A stretch of DNA of 64,000 bases from Lachnospiraceae bacterium (GTDB lineage: Bacteria; Bacillota_A; Clostridia; Lachnospirales; Lachnospiraceae), in contig QXWX01000016.1 of the NCBI GenBank assembly GCA_009911175.1, positions 1 to 64,000 of the forward strand. The letters run 5' to 3'. The notes under the pieces were generated by a model. The model saw only the letters and a program-made list of their open reading frames with translations, was not told where the DNA came from and did not search any database. This document shows, in pieces, positions 27,013 through 34,479 of the stretch (within the stretch, counting starts at the first letter, position 1; each line of letters starts with the position of its first letter). The position numbers and the translations under genes are program-made.

Positions 27013-28305
27013 TCAGACATTTTGTCTATCAGGCTGATCGCCAGATAGCATGATATTTAAGATTTCTATATCTGTTGTCTTCATGCCGACTTTTCCGACA
27101 TAACCAATGTTTCGTATTGTATGTTCAACATCTTCCTGAACAAGTCCTTCTCCGTTGCCAAACACATGACCATTTACACTCATATAGTGTCCCATGATCG
27201 CAGCGTCTACTGCGGATGCTATCTTTGCCGCACAGGAAGGCTTTGCCCCATCACATACCATTCCTCCAACATTTGCAATCGTATTTATAATCGTCTTTGA
27301 AATCTCCTCGTAGGTACCTCCGTACAAATAGGTAATTGCCGCACCGCTTCCGCAAGCTGCACTCACAGCACCACAATAAGCAGACAGATTGCCGATATAT
27401 TTCTTTTGATGCAGTGCGATCAGATTGCTGACGATCAGGGCGCGGTATAGTTTTTCTTCAGAAGCACCTATCTCGTGTGCATATTCGATAACCGGAAGAG
27501 ATGCTGCCATTCCTTGATTACCACTTCCGGAATTAATAACAACGGGAAGTGAGCAGCCGCTCATCCGCGCATCGGAACCTGCGGCAGCACGCGCTTTTGC
27601 CCGGATTTTCACATCATCACCATATACCTTGAGCAGTGTCTTGCCTACACATGCCCCGTAATTGCCCTTCAAGCCCTCACTGGAAATATTACTGTTCATT
27701 TTTATCTGCTTAGCCAGTATCTCTTTCACCTCATCTAAATCCACAGTATCAGCAAATGCCATAATATCAGATATATTTAACAGCTCTTTATTCCCTTTTT
27801 TATCCGTATGCTGCTCGGATTCATTGCGTAAAACAACCTCGCCGTCTTTTGTCATGCGGATGATTCCCACATGAGTATGCTCAATCTCCACTTCAGCACT
27901 GTGATCGCCCGCAAAAACCTTTGCAAGAAGATATAAATTAGCGACACCTTCCGCAAGAATATTTTCACAATATCCGGTCCCGATCAGCGCTGTTGCTTCT
28001 GCGATAGCAGCAGCATCCACTCCTTCCAGCACCTCAAGCTCTTTTGAGGCATCTCCTCCTAATGCCCCAAGGATAGCGGCAGCTTCTATTCCTTTTAATC
28101 CTCCGGAATTTGGAACAGTTACTCCTTGTACATTTTTCACAATATTGCCACTGCAATACAACTGAATATGTTCCGGACGGCACCCTAAAAGCGAGACAGC
28201 CTTTGCCGCCGCATAAGCAATAGCAATTGGTTCTGTGCATCCCAGGGCAGGTCTTAATTCACTGCACAAAATATTTACATAGTTGTTATAAATATACTGA
28301 TTCAT
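27013..28305 (-). CDS. L-cysteine desulfidase-like protein (UPF0597/CyuA family)
   Basis: 430 residues, full length for the family related to the alpha chain of iron-sulfur L-serine dehydratase. Diagnostic blocks: LRPALGCTEPIAIAYAAAKA with Cys23, CSGNIVKNVQGVTVPNSGG, KGIEAAAILGALGG, and near the C terminus SAACGSGAAITYL and VCDGAKPSCAAKI. The cysteines in the first and last blocks fit ligands of the [4Fe-4S] cluster used to split L-cysteine into pyruvate, ammonia and sulfide (studied in archaeal cysteine desulfidase and in E. coli CyuA). Serine or a related beta-substituted amino acid is an alternative substrate. It follows the ATC-hydrolase-like gene at 27 bp and is the expected end step of the pathway. 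Confidence 0.8.
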   Translation of the reverse strand: MNQYIYNNYVNILCSELRPALGCTEPIAIAYAAAKAVSLLGCRPEHIQLYCSGNIVKNVQGVTVPNSGGLKGIEAAAILGALGGDASKELEVLEGVDAAAIAEATALIGTGYCENILAEGVANLYLLAKVFAGDHSAEVEIEHTHVGIIRMTKDGEVVLRNESEQHTDKKGNKELLNISDIMAFADTVDLDEVKEILAKQIKMNSNISSEGLKGNYGACVGKTLLKVYGDDVKIRAKARAAAGSDARMSGCSLPVVINSGSGNQGMAASLPVIEYAHEIGASEEKLYRALIVSNLIALHQKKYIGNLSAYCGAVSAACGSGAAITYLYGGTYEEISKTIINTIANVGGMVCDGAKPSCAAKIASAVDAAIMGHYMSVNGHVFGNGEGLVQEDVEHTIRNIGYVGKVGMKTTDIEILNIMLSGDQPDRQNV

Positions 28306-28332
28306 CTTTTTGTCCTCTTTTTTGTTCTAATC

Positions 28333-28848
28333 TTATGCTTCTTTTTTATTCATGCGGAAACAGAACGCACAGACTCCGTCTTCATATACTCGTTTACTGT
28401 GTATGCATTCCATGTCTTCACAATATCCCTTTGCGATAGCCGGATCAATCATATCACAATACAGTTTCCCGTATTTTTCCATTCCATCTGCAATCCATTG
28501 ATCTGCAAATCCACACTGGGTAAACAATTGCTCTACCTGATCATCTCCATAAATATTTTGCGCAGTAAAATCATCGCCTCTTCCCATATCGTAATTTGAC
28601 AGATAATTCTCAGCGTTAATCTCACATCCATTTTTCCTTACACGCTCAGCAATATTGCGTCCGCGTTCTACACCGAAAGCCCATACGCCGTCTTTGATAG
28701 CCTGCTCGCCCTCGTCCCCGAATTTCTCGACAACCTCTTTTGCCACATGCGCAAACAGACGGCAGAATAAAGTTGCCCATGATGTCGGATCGTCACTCTC
28801 GTTATCTTTCATATCTACAACTACTTTTGTATTTTCTTTTGTCTCCAC
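28333..28848 (-). CDS. L-2-amino-thiazoline-4-carboxylic acid hydrolase-family protein
   Basis: 171 residues. The layout matches the Pfam family named after the Pseudomonas ATC hydrolase (AtcB): an N-terminal helical region (WATLFCRLFAHVAKEVVEKF, GVWAFGVERGRNIAERV) and a Cys-rich end (AKGYCEDMECIHSK, then VCAFCFRM). AtcB opens the thiazoline ring of L-ATC to give N-carbamoyl-L-cysteine. Many family members in Clostridia have no tested substrate, so family membership alone is weak. Here the call is strengthened because the gene lies between an N-carbamoyl-amino-acid amidohydrolase and a cysteine-desulfidase-like gene, precisely the steps needed after ring opening. Confidence 0.7.
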   Translation of the reverse strand: METKENTKVVVDMKDNESDDPTSWATLFCRLFAHVAKEVVEKFGDEGEQAIKDGVWAFGVERGRNIAERVRKNGCEINAENYLSNYDMGRGDDFTAQNIYGDDQVEQLFTQCGFADQWIADGMEKYGKLYCDMIDPAIAKGYCEDMECIHSKRVYEDGVCAFCFRMNKKEA

Positions 28849-28899
28849 CGGATTATTCCTCCTACTAAAAATTCATACTATAAACATATTTACACAGTC

Positions 28900-30132
28900 T
28901 TAAAGTTTCTCGTCTAATTCGAGAATTGTCTGATATAACACATCTGCTCCCTTTTCCAGTGCCTCAGGATATACGTATTCCTCAGGATTATGAGTGATTC
29001 CTTTTACACATGGGACAAATAGCATTGCTGTCGGCCAGCGTCCGGCAAATATCATCGCATCATGCCCCGCTCCACTATCTATATCTTTATATGAATATCC
29101 CAGCCTGTTACAACTTTTTTTCAGTATTTGACGTAGCTGATGGTCCATTGCGATAGAATTTTTGTACGAGTCAATATGCACATCTATTTCAAGCTCAAAT
29201 TCATTTGCTATTTCCCTGGATCTTATTTTGATAAAATCCTTCAGTTCATTTATGCTGGTTGTTTTTCCGGAACGTAAATCTACGGTAAATGTACATTTTG
29301 AAGGAATACAATTTGAAGATCCAGGCAAAAGTTCTAATCTTCCGATAGTTGCAGTTGCTTTGTACGAATAATTCTTTGTTGTAAAATCCGCGATATCCTG
29401 AATCAGGCGGCTGGCACCTGTCATAGCATCCTGCCGAAGAGGCATAGGTACCGTTCCTGCATGGCCGGCAAAACCTTTGACCGTAATCGTAAGCCATGAA
29501 ATTGCCACAATATTTTCAACAATTCCTATATCGATATTCTCCTTTTCCAGAATCGGCCCCTGTTCATCATGCAATTCTAAAAATGCTAATATTTCATTTG
29601 CTTCCCTGTATGCAGGACATGTATCTTCTGGCAGGTACATCTGCCTGGCCTCTCTTAATGTGATTCCGTCAGAATCCTTGATCCTATCTAATTCTTCCTC
29701 GCCAAATATTCCTGCAATATACTGACTGCCAAGCAACACTTGACCAAACCGGGTTCCTTCTTCTTCCATGGTTCCAATAACTTCAAATGGATGCTTTAAA
29801 ATAATTTTATCCTCTCTTAACATTCTGGCAGCCTCAAGGGCACAGATCACTCCGCTTATTCCATCATAAGCTCCCGCGCAGCGTACAGTATCCATATGAG
29901 ACCCCGAAAGTATGGCTGGAAAATTCTTCTCTGAACCCTCTAATCTCCCATACACATTTCCCACACTATCCTCTCTTACACTTAACCCTATAGCCCGCAT
30001 TGCATCTTTTAAATACTCTGTGCCCTGGCGATATGTTTGTGTAAAACCAATTCGAGTAGTTCCTGCTGTACAAGGTTCAGATATCTTTTTAAGCCATTCA
30101 ATGTGTGATTGGATCCTCCTCATATCTGACAT
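28900..30132 (-). CDS. N-carbamoyl-L-amino-acid amidohydrolase (M20 hydantoinase/carbamoylase family)
   Basis: 410 residues, normal length. Metal and catalytic motifs of the family are all visible: SGSHMDTV (metal ligand His, Asp), GAYDGISGV, MEEEGTRFG (bridging Glu), ELHDEQGP (ligand His), GFAGHAGTVPM in the lid domain, DSGAGHDA and ITHNPEE with the last ligand. These enzymes remove the carbamoyl group from N-carbamoyl-L-amino acids, giving the amino acid, CO2 and ammonia; AtcC does this with N-carbamoyl-L-cysteine in Pseudomonas. Allantoate or ureidoglycolate hydrolases are close relatives and remain possible. First gene of the operon, with AAAGGAGG before the ATG and the 176-bp control region immediately upstream. 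Confidence 0.88.
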   Translation of the reverse strand: MSDMRRIQSHIEWLKKISEPCTAGTTRIGFTQTYRQGTEYLKDAMRAIGLSVREDSVGNVYGRLEGSEKNFPAILSGSHMDTVRCAGAYDGISGVICALEAARMLREDKIILKHPFEVIGTMEEEGTRFGQVLLGSQYIAGIFGEEELDRIKDSDGITLREARQMYLPEDTCPAYREANEILAFLELHDEQGPILEKENIDIGIVENIVAISWLTITVKGFAGHAGTVPMPLRQDAMTGASRLIQDIADFTTKNYSYKATATIGRLELLPGSSNCIPSKCTFTVDLRSGKTTSINELKDFIKIRSREIANEFELEIDVHIDSYKNSIAMDHQLRQILKKSCNRLGYSYKDIDSGAGHDAMIFAGRWPTAMLFVPCVKGITHNPEEYVYPEALEKGADVLYQTILELDEKL

Positions 30133-30141
30133 ACATACTAA

Positions 30142-30317
30142 CCTCCTTTATTCATATTTTTTGGAATACTATGCTTATAATATTTAGGTTCATTATATAT
30201 GCCAAAAATGATAATGCAATCACAAAGACGATATTATCGTCAAATTTCAAATATTTGTAAAATATATATAAATATGTGAATTTATATTTATGAATTTTTA
30301 ACAAAAACAGGACTCTG
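30142..30317 (-). promoter_or_regulatory. 176-bp control region, copy 2 (operator GACGATATTATCGTC)
   Basis: Gap-free counterpart of 25071-25246. On the minus strand TTGCAT, 16 bp, TATAAT forms the promoter of the amidohydrolase operon. The identical palindrome GACGATATTATCGTC is at 30227-30241, seven bases upstream of the -35 box. A TGCCAAAAA block overlaps the core promoter in both copies and has a partial inverted partner further downstream. The rest of 30318-30392 shows nothing I recognise. Confidence 0.7.
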
Positions 30318-30392
30318 GTACTCAAGATATCAAAGGGCATAAAATTCATTTATTGTGTAGATGCTGGCTGTACTCTTATAACATCCGCGCAC

Positions 30393-30432
30393 ATAAAAAG
30401 CCACAGACTTCTTTCTTTAGAAATCTGTGGCT
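30393..30432 (-). terminator. Terminator of the second AAA-ATPase gene
   Basis: AGCCACAGA (30399-30407) pairs with TCTGTGGCT (30424-30432) and a T5 run follows on the minus strand. It lies 16 bp past the stop codon. Confidence 0.75.
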
Positions 30433-30447
30433 ATAAAATTTCTTCTT

Positions 30448-32058
30448 TTAATTCAATCTTTCCACCTTACATGTATGTTCCTTCGTTTCCTTACCATACC
30501 CGATTCCCACTGCCAGGATCTGTCCGGTGTATTCCGGCAGTTCACCAAGTTTCCCTTGAAAACGCAGCACATACTCCTTTTCTTTAATCTGCCGGATTGC
30601 TTCTTCCGGTGTATGATCCACTTTAAGTTCCAGTATCATACAGTCCTGGTCCTTTTTTTTCGGATAAAAAATAAAATCCACAAATCCTTTTCCTGCCTTA
30701 TCTTCCCGCTCAACCCTATATTTATCCCGTGCCGCAAGGTAAGCCAGGTTCACGACCGCAGACAATTCCGTTTCATTATTATAAGACAAAATCGGTGTTT
30801 CCGTGTTATGGGCATATTGCAAAATCAAAGACATGGTATCCGTATCTCCATCCAACGTTGCTCTCAACATTTTTGAGGATATCTTTGCCAGACGGTGCAC
30901 ATATCCCAGCGATTCCCTATTCATAAGCATTTCTTCATACTTCATCATCAATTCCTTATTCGGTATAAACACTTCTCCGTCTTCGTAAGTCAGTAACCCA
31001 TAAACCACCATCGCTGAATAAATCTGGTCTTTTGTCTCCAATTCTGCTGCCGTTGCCGCATATTCCTGCATCCTTGCTTCCACATGTTCCCCTGAGACCA
31101 TCAGCCCTATATCATCCCTAATATCCTCAATGTTATTCTTGATATAGTAAAATACGGAATCATATGTTCCTGAACCTGTCCAATAGCCTGCCAGTTGATT
31201 ATTAGCCAGCGCAGTTACTACGGATCTGGGATTGTACAGACATTCTCCCAGGGCCGTATGGTAACCGTCATACCACTCTGCCAGTTCTCCTCTGGTAATA
31301 CGTAGATTTTTCGTATGAGCCATATATCTTGTAAAAAGCATATCCACTTCCGCTTCTGAAAATCCAAAATATTCTCCAAAGCGAATCTTCGTTGCCATAT
31401 CATATTCCAAAAACATATTCAGTTCCGATCCATCCGAATATTTTGCGATAGGAAGAATCCCTGTCATATATGCAAATTCCACATAGATTTTCCCTTTCAG
31501 CAAAGATTTCAGAAAAAGAAGAAAATCCATCTTATCTCCCTCTTTGACAAAGGGCATATGAAACAGCGCATCCCACTCATCGATCACAAAGAAGAATTTC
31601 TGTTCTGTTTCTTCAAATATCAAGGAAAACAGATCCCATATCGCTTTATCCTGATCCAGTCTTAGTTCCGGATATGCTTCCTTCAGATCCTGATAGATTC
31701 CTTCTTCTATTCTTGATATATAATTCTGATAGTTTTCACACCCCTTTGGGATCTCACTAAAATCAATATAGATCAAATCATATCCATTCAAATATTTTAA
31801 ATATTGTTTTGATTTCGCGATCTCCAACTGATCGAAAATCTCATGGCTGTCTTTTGCTTTTCCAAAAAAAGCTCCTATCATGTTTGCCATAACAGTTTTT
31901 CCAAAATGCCGCGGCCTTGTAATGCAAAAGAAGCGCTGTTCCCGTCCCAGCGCAGGTATCAATTCTTCCAACAGTGCAGATTTATCTACAAAATAAGGAT
32001 CCATCGTAATCATTTTGTACTTATCATAAAGTGCTATACTGTTCAAATACATTGCCAT
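30448..32058 (-). CDS. AAA-ATPase-like protein with PD-(D/E)XK nuclease domain, type 2
   Basis: 536 residues of the well-known paralogous family AAA-ATPase_like plus C-terminal PD-(D/E)XK nuclease domain. An opening YFVDKSALLEELI is followed by the relaxed P-loop TRPRHFGKTV (near residue 48-57) and Walker B FFFVIDEWDAL (near 155-165). The C-terminal nuclease-like domain contains GFVDFIFYPKKK and CMILELKVDHTPEEA, an ExK motif with an upstream Asp, then QIKEKEY. The family is expanded in gut Clostridia and Bacteroidetes with unknown role. It lies inside the AT-rich island upstream of the cysteine operon but has its own terminator, so it is probably a separate unit. Confidence 0.85.
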   Translation of the reverse strand: MAMYLNSIALYDKYKMITMDPYFVDKSALLEELIPALGREQRFFCITRPRHFGKTVMANMIGAFFGKAKDSHEIFDQLEIAKSKQYLKYLNGYDLIYIDFSEIPKGCENYQNYISRIEEGIYQDLKEAYPELRLDQDKAIWDLFSLIFEETEQKFFFVIDEWDALFHMPFVKEGDKMDFLLFLKSLLKGKIYVEFAYMTGILPIAKYSDGSELNMFLEYDMATKIRFGEYFGFSEAEVDMLFTRYMAHTKNLRITRGELAEWYDGYHTALGECLYNPRSVVTALANNQLAGYWTGSGTYDSVFYYIKNNIEDIRDDIGLMVSGEHVEARMQEYAATAAELETKDQIYSAMVVYGLLTYEDGEVFIPNKELMMKYEEMLMNRESLGYVHRLAKISSKMLRATLDGDTDTMSLILQYAHNTETPILSYNNETELSAVVNLAYLAARDKYRVEREDKAGKGFVDFIFYPKKKDQDCMILELKVDHTPEEAIRQIKEKEYVLRFQGKLGELPEYTGQILAVGIGYGKETKEHTCKVERLN

Positions 32059-32209
32059 AATACGCCTCTTTTCTAAATCCTATATGCTTTCACTGTTTTA
32101 CTCATTGTAACATACTCTTTTGCATCTGTCCTCTTATTTTCCCAGTTATAAATGAGAACTTTCAGATCATGAAAAATATCCGGTTGATAAACTTCCTTCC
32201 TACATTCTT

Positions 32210-33484
32210 TTATAATATAGCTGCCGTGACTATAAATCCAATAATGGATAGACCACAGGCGATCGCATTATAGGGAAGCTGGGAAAGCGCATGTTCCATA
32301 CTATCAATACCTGCGCTTTGGGCCGCCAAAAGCGTTACGTCCGAATAGAAGCAGGCATGGCTTCCAAAGGTTCCTCCAGAGATCACTGCGGCCATGATCA
32401 ATACAGGATTTGCGCCGATCACCGCCCCGAGTGGAAATACGATCGGAGTAATAATAGAACTCATGCCCCAGTCAGAACCGGTAGAGAATGCCAGAACCGC
32501 TCCCAGCACAAATACCATTGCGGGAAATATGGATGGGAACAAAAAGGGTTCCGCCTTGGCGACAATGTACTCTGTCATTCCCATACTCCCACAAATATCT
32601 TTTAATACAAAAGTGACCACATTATTTACACCCATGAACCAGGAAATCATATTACTGAGCAGTGTGACCAGGAATAATCCTGCCGCTACTGAGATGATCA
32701 GTCCTGTAGTTGTGCCTGTCATAGCCTGGAACGCGTCTACGATACCGGAGCTTGTGGAAATTTCATCTATCGGAATACCTACGCCGATACCAAAGGAGCT
32801 GAACATATAGACTGCCGCGATCACCAGACCTCCTACCATAATTGCCTGTGGTATCTGCTTCTTCGGATTCTCCATACTGTCCGCAAATGTACAAACGACC
32901 TCAAATCCAAGAAAGTTGAACAGTACCACAGAGATAAAAGAAAGCTCTCCCAGGCTGTGCGGGAATAAGGAAGAGACTGTCATTGGATTGGCAAATCCTT
33001 TTGTCACGCCTGTATATAATCCGAAAATGCCAAGAGCAAGGGCAAGAGCAATCTTTACAATCCCCCCAATATTCAAGATCCAGATATTCTCAGATACCGG
33101 CGAAGTACTGATCAGGGTAACCACCCAGATAAATACAAATACGCTGATCAGATATGGCACGGTACCAAGTTCTATGCCAAACATATAATTGATCAGTTCC
33201 GGCACCATTACCGCGAGCGAAGTCATCCAGATCTGGAAATTCACCCAGTAGTACCAGGCGGTTCTCGCACCCCAGCGGCGCCCAAGCGCCCGTTCCGCCC
33301 AATCGCACATACCACCTTCGCTTTCATAGGTCGTACCCAGTTCTGCCGCGATCAATCCATAGGGCAGTAAAAATGTAAAGATCAAGACAATCCACCAAAA
33401 GAACTGGCTGTTTCCGATCGCCGCGACAGGCGCGGCCGCTTCTGCTACAAACACAACGCAGATGACGGTCAGCATAAGCTCCAA
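32210..33484 (-). CDS. Chimeric transporter: APC amino-acid permease fused to an NhaC C-terminal part
   Basis: 424-codon open frame. Residues 1-287 match the first eight or so helices of an APC-superfamily permease of the GadC type (PVAAIGNSQFFWWIVLIFTF, AELGTTYESEGGMCDWAERA, LFNFLGFEVVCTFADSMENP, ending LLSNMISWFMGVN). From about residue 288 it changes to an NhaC-type antiporter end (VLAFSTGSDWGMSSIITPIV, GGTFGSHACFYSDVTLLAAQ, HALSQLPY). The junction is near base 32623. Permease-like codons continue upstream to 33526 (KKPYSWKKISILEL) but no ATG is there, so the frame would start at TTG 33484 or ATG 33475. It is probably a rearrangement product; whether it is translated or functional is open. 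Confidence 0.7.
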   Translation of the reverse strand: MELMLTVICVVFVAEAAAPVAAIGNSQFFWWIVLIFTFLLPYGLIAAELGTTYESEGGMCDWAERALGRRWGARTAWYYWVNFQIWMTSLAVMVPELINYMFGIELGTVPYLISVFVFIWVVTLISTSPVSENIWILNIGGIVKIALALALGIFGLYTGVTKGFANPMTVSSLFPHSLGELSFISVVLFNFLGFEVVCTFADSMENPKKQIPQAIMVGGLVIAAVYMFSSFGIGVGIPIDEISTSSGIVDAFQAMTGTTTGLIISVAAGLFLVTLLSNMISWFMGVNNVVTFVLKDICGSMGMTEYIVAKAEPFLFPSIFPAMVFVLGAVLAFSTGSDWGMSSIITPIVFPLGAVIGANPVLIMAAVISGGTFGSHACFYSDVTLLAAQSAGIDSMEHALSQLPYNAIACGLSIIGFIVTAAIL

Positions 33485-33687
33485 TATACTAATTTTTTTC
33501 CAACTGTACGGTTTTTTAAAGCCACTTTAAAGTTAATAGCAAATATGCAAAAACTATTTCTGACACTCCGCTTAAAATATCCTTTAATTTATAAGAATTG
33601 CGCCAGCAAAATAATATAACTTATATTCTTGACATTGAAATTACTTTAAAAACTAAACTATAGATAGGTCAAAGTACTATTACCCGA

Positions 33688-33718
33688 AAAAAGATGCCCC
33701 TCTATTGAAAGGACATCC
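33688..33718 (-). terminator. Terminator of the PilZ-domain gene
   Basis: GATGCCC (33693-33699) and GGACATC (33711-33717) form the stem with one G-U pair, followed on the minus strand by T6. It lies 47 bp past the stop. The rest of the 33527-33687 gap is AT-rich, and I see nothing else in it. Confidence 0.6.
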
Positions 33719-33764
33719 CTTACTCCGAATTTCATTCCTCTATACCGCTTTTCTCTCCGGCGGT

Positions 33765-34367
33765 CTACCAAATCCTTCCGGACTGCCTCATATGAAGGTA
33801 CCGCTTGATGTCCCTCTCCGCCCCCTTGGGATAATCCAAAAGCTGACAGCCATAGCCATATCTCCCGTCCCGGAATATCTCTTCCCGCAGGATGCTGACC
33901 CGCATCCGGTACTCCGTCTCTACAAAACAGTAAGAAAATTCAGCCATATCTCCGCACTGCTGTCTCGTCCAGGTGATAAAATAAATTCCGCCCTCACCAA
34001 TATTTTGAATGACACCCGTATATTCTTCCTGATTCGAACCCGTAAACACCGTCTCCTTCTCCATGCCTGACCGCAGGCTCCTCCGCCCCTCTACGATCTC
34101 AGTCACTTCCAGGATCTCGCAGTCCGCAAGCCACGGCGCCTGTATGGACGCGTCATAGTTCCTCCTGACAGCAAGCCCGCAGTACGCCTTGACACACCCG
34201 ATCTGGCTGTCAAAAAAATCAATCCGGATCTTTGCCGTATCGGACAACTCCTGCTCCCGGTTCAAAAGCAGTAAGATCTGTCCCCCGTCGCATTTTACCG
34301 GGATCCTTTTCTGATCCCCCTGGTCTGACTCATAGACAGCACAGACCGTACAATGATTTAAAACCAT
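33765..34367 (-). CDS. PilZ-domain (YcgR-like) protein, putative cyclic-di-GMP receptor
   Basis: 200 residues from ATG 34367, which has AGGAGG nine bases before it; an upstream in-frame ATG lies over the promoter. N-terminal residues ~1-90 form the YcgR-N-like beta domain; the PilZ domain follows with an RRSLR pattern (RxxxR) near residue 95 and NIGEGGIYF, a variant of (D/N)xSxxG with Gly for Ser. It ends YGYGCQLLDYPKGAERDIKR, typical for PilZ. Such proteins bind cyclic di-GMP and control motility, secretion or polysaccharide production. No flagellar or cyclase gene is near. The motif variant makes nucleotide binding plausible but not certain. Confidence 0.75.
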   Translation of the reverse strand: MVLNHCTVCAVYESDQGDQKRIPVKCDGGQILLLLNREQELSDTAKIRIDFFDSQIGCVKAYCGLAVRRNYDASIQAPWLADCEILEVTEIVEGRRSLRSGMEKETVFTGSNQEEYTGVIQNIGEGGIYFITWTRQQCGDMAEFSYCFVETEYRMRVSILREEIFRDGRYGYGCQLLDYPKGAERDIKRYLHMRQSGRIW

Positions 34368-34395
34368 CGGTTTTGCTCCTCCTTTTAACAGTAAC

Positions 34396-34424
34396 ATTAT
34401 ATCGAATCTTTCCACTCATTACAA
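34396..34424 (-). promoter_or_regulatory. Sigma-A promoter of the PilZ-domain gene
   Basis: On the minus strand TTGTAA (34424-34419), 17 bp, TATAAT (34401-34396). Its location shows that the PilZ protein starts at ATG 34367 and not at the upstream ATG at 34415. Confidence 0.75.
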
Positions 34425-34430
34425 GACGAA

Positions 34431-34469
34431 AAAGACACCAAAAATCCGAACTGAATTTTTGATGTCTTT
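34431..34469 (-). terminator. Terminator of the 445-residue unknown gene
   Basis: AAAGACACCAAAAATCC pairs with GATTTTTGATGTCTTT-type arms around a short loop, with T tracts on both sides. The same terminator with few changes is found at 38763-38803, part of a duplicated segment. Confidence 0.7.
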
Positions 34470-34479
34470 CTATTAAAAC

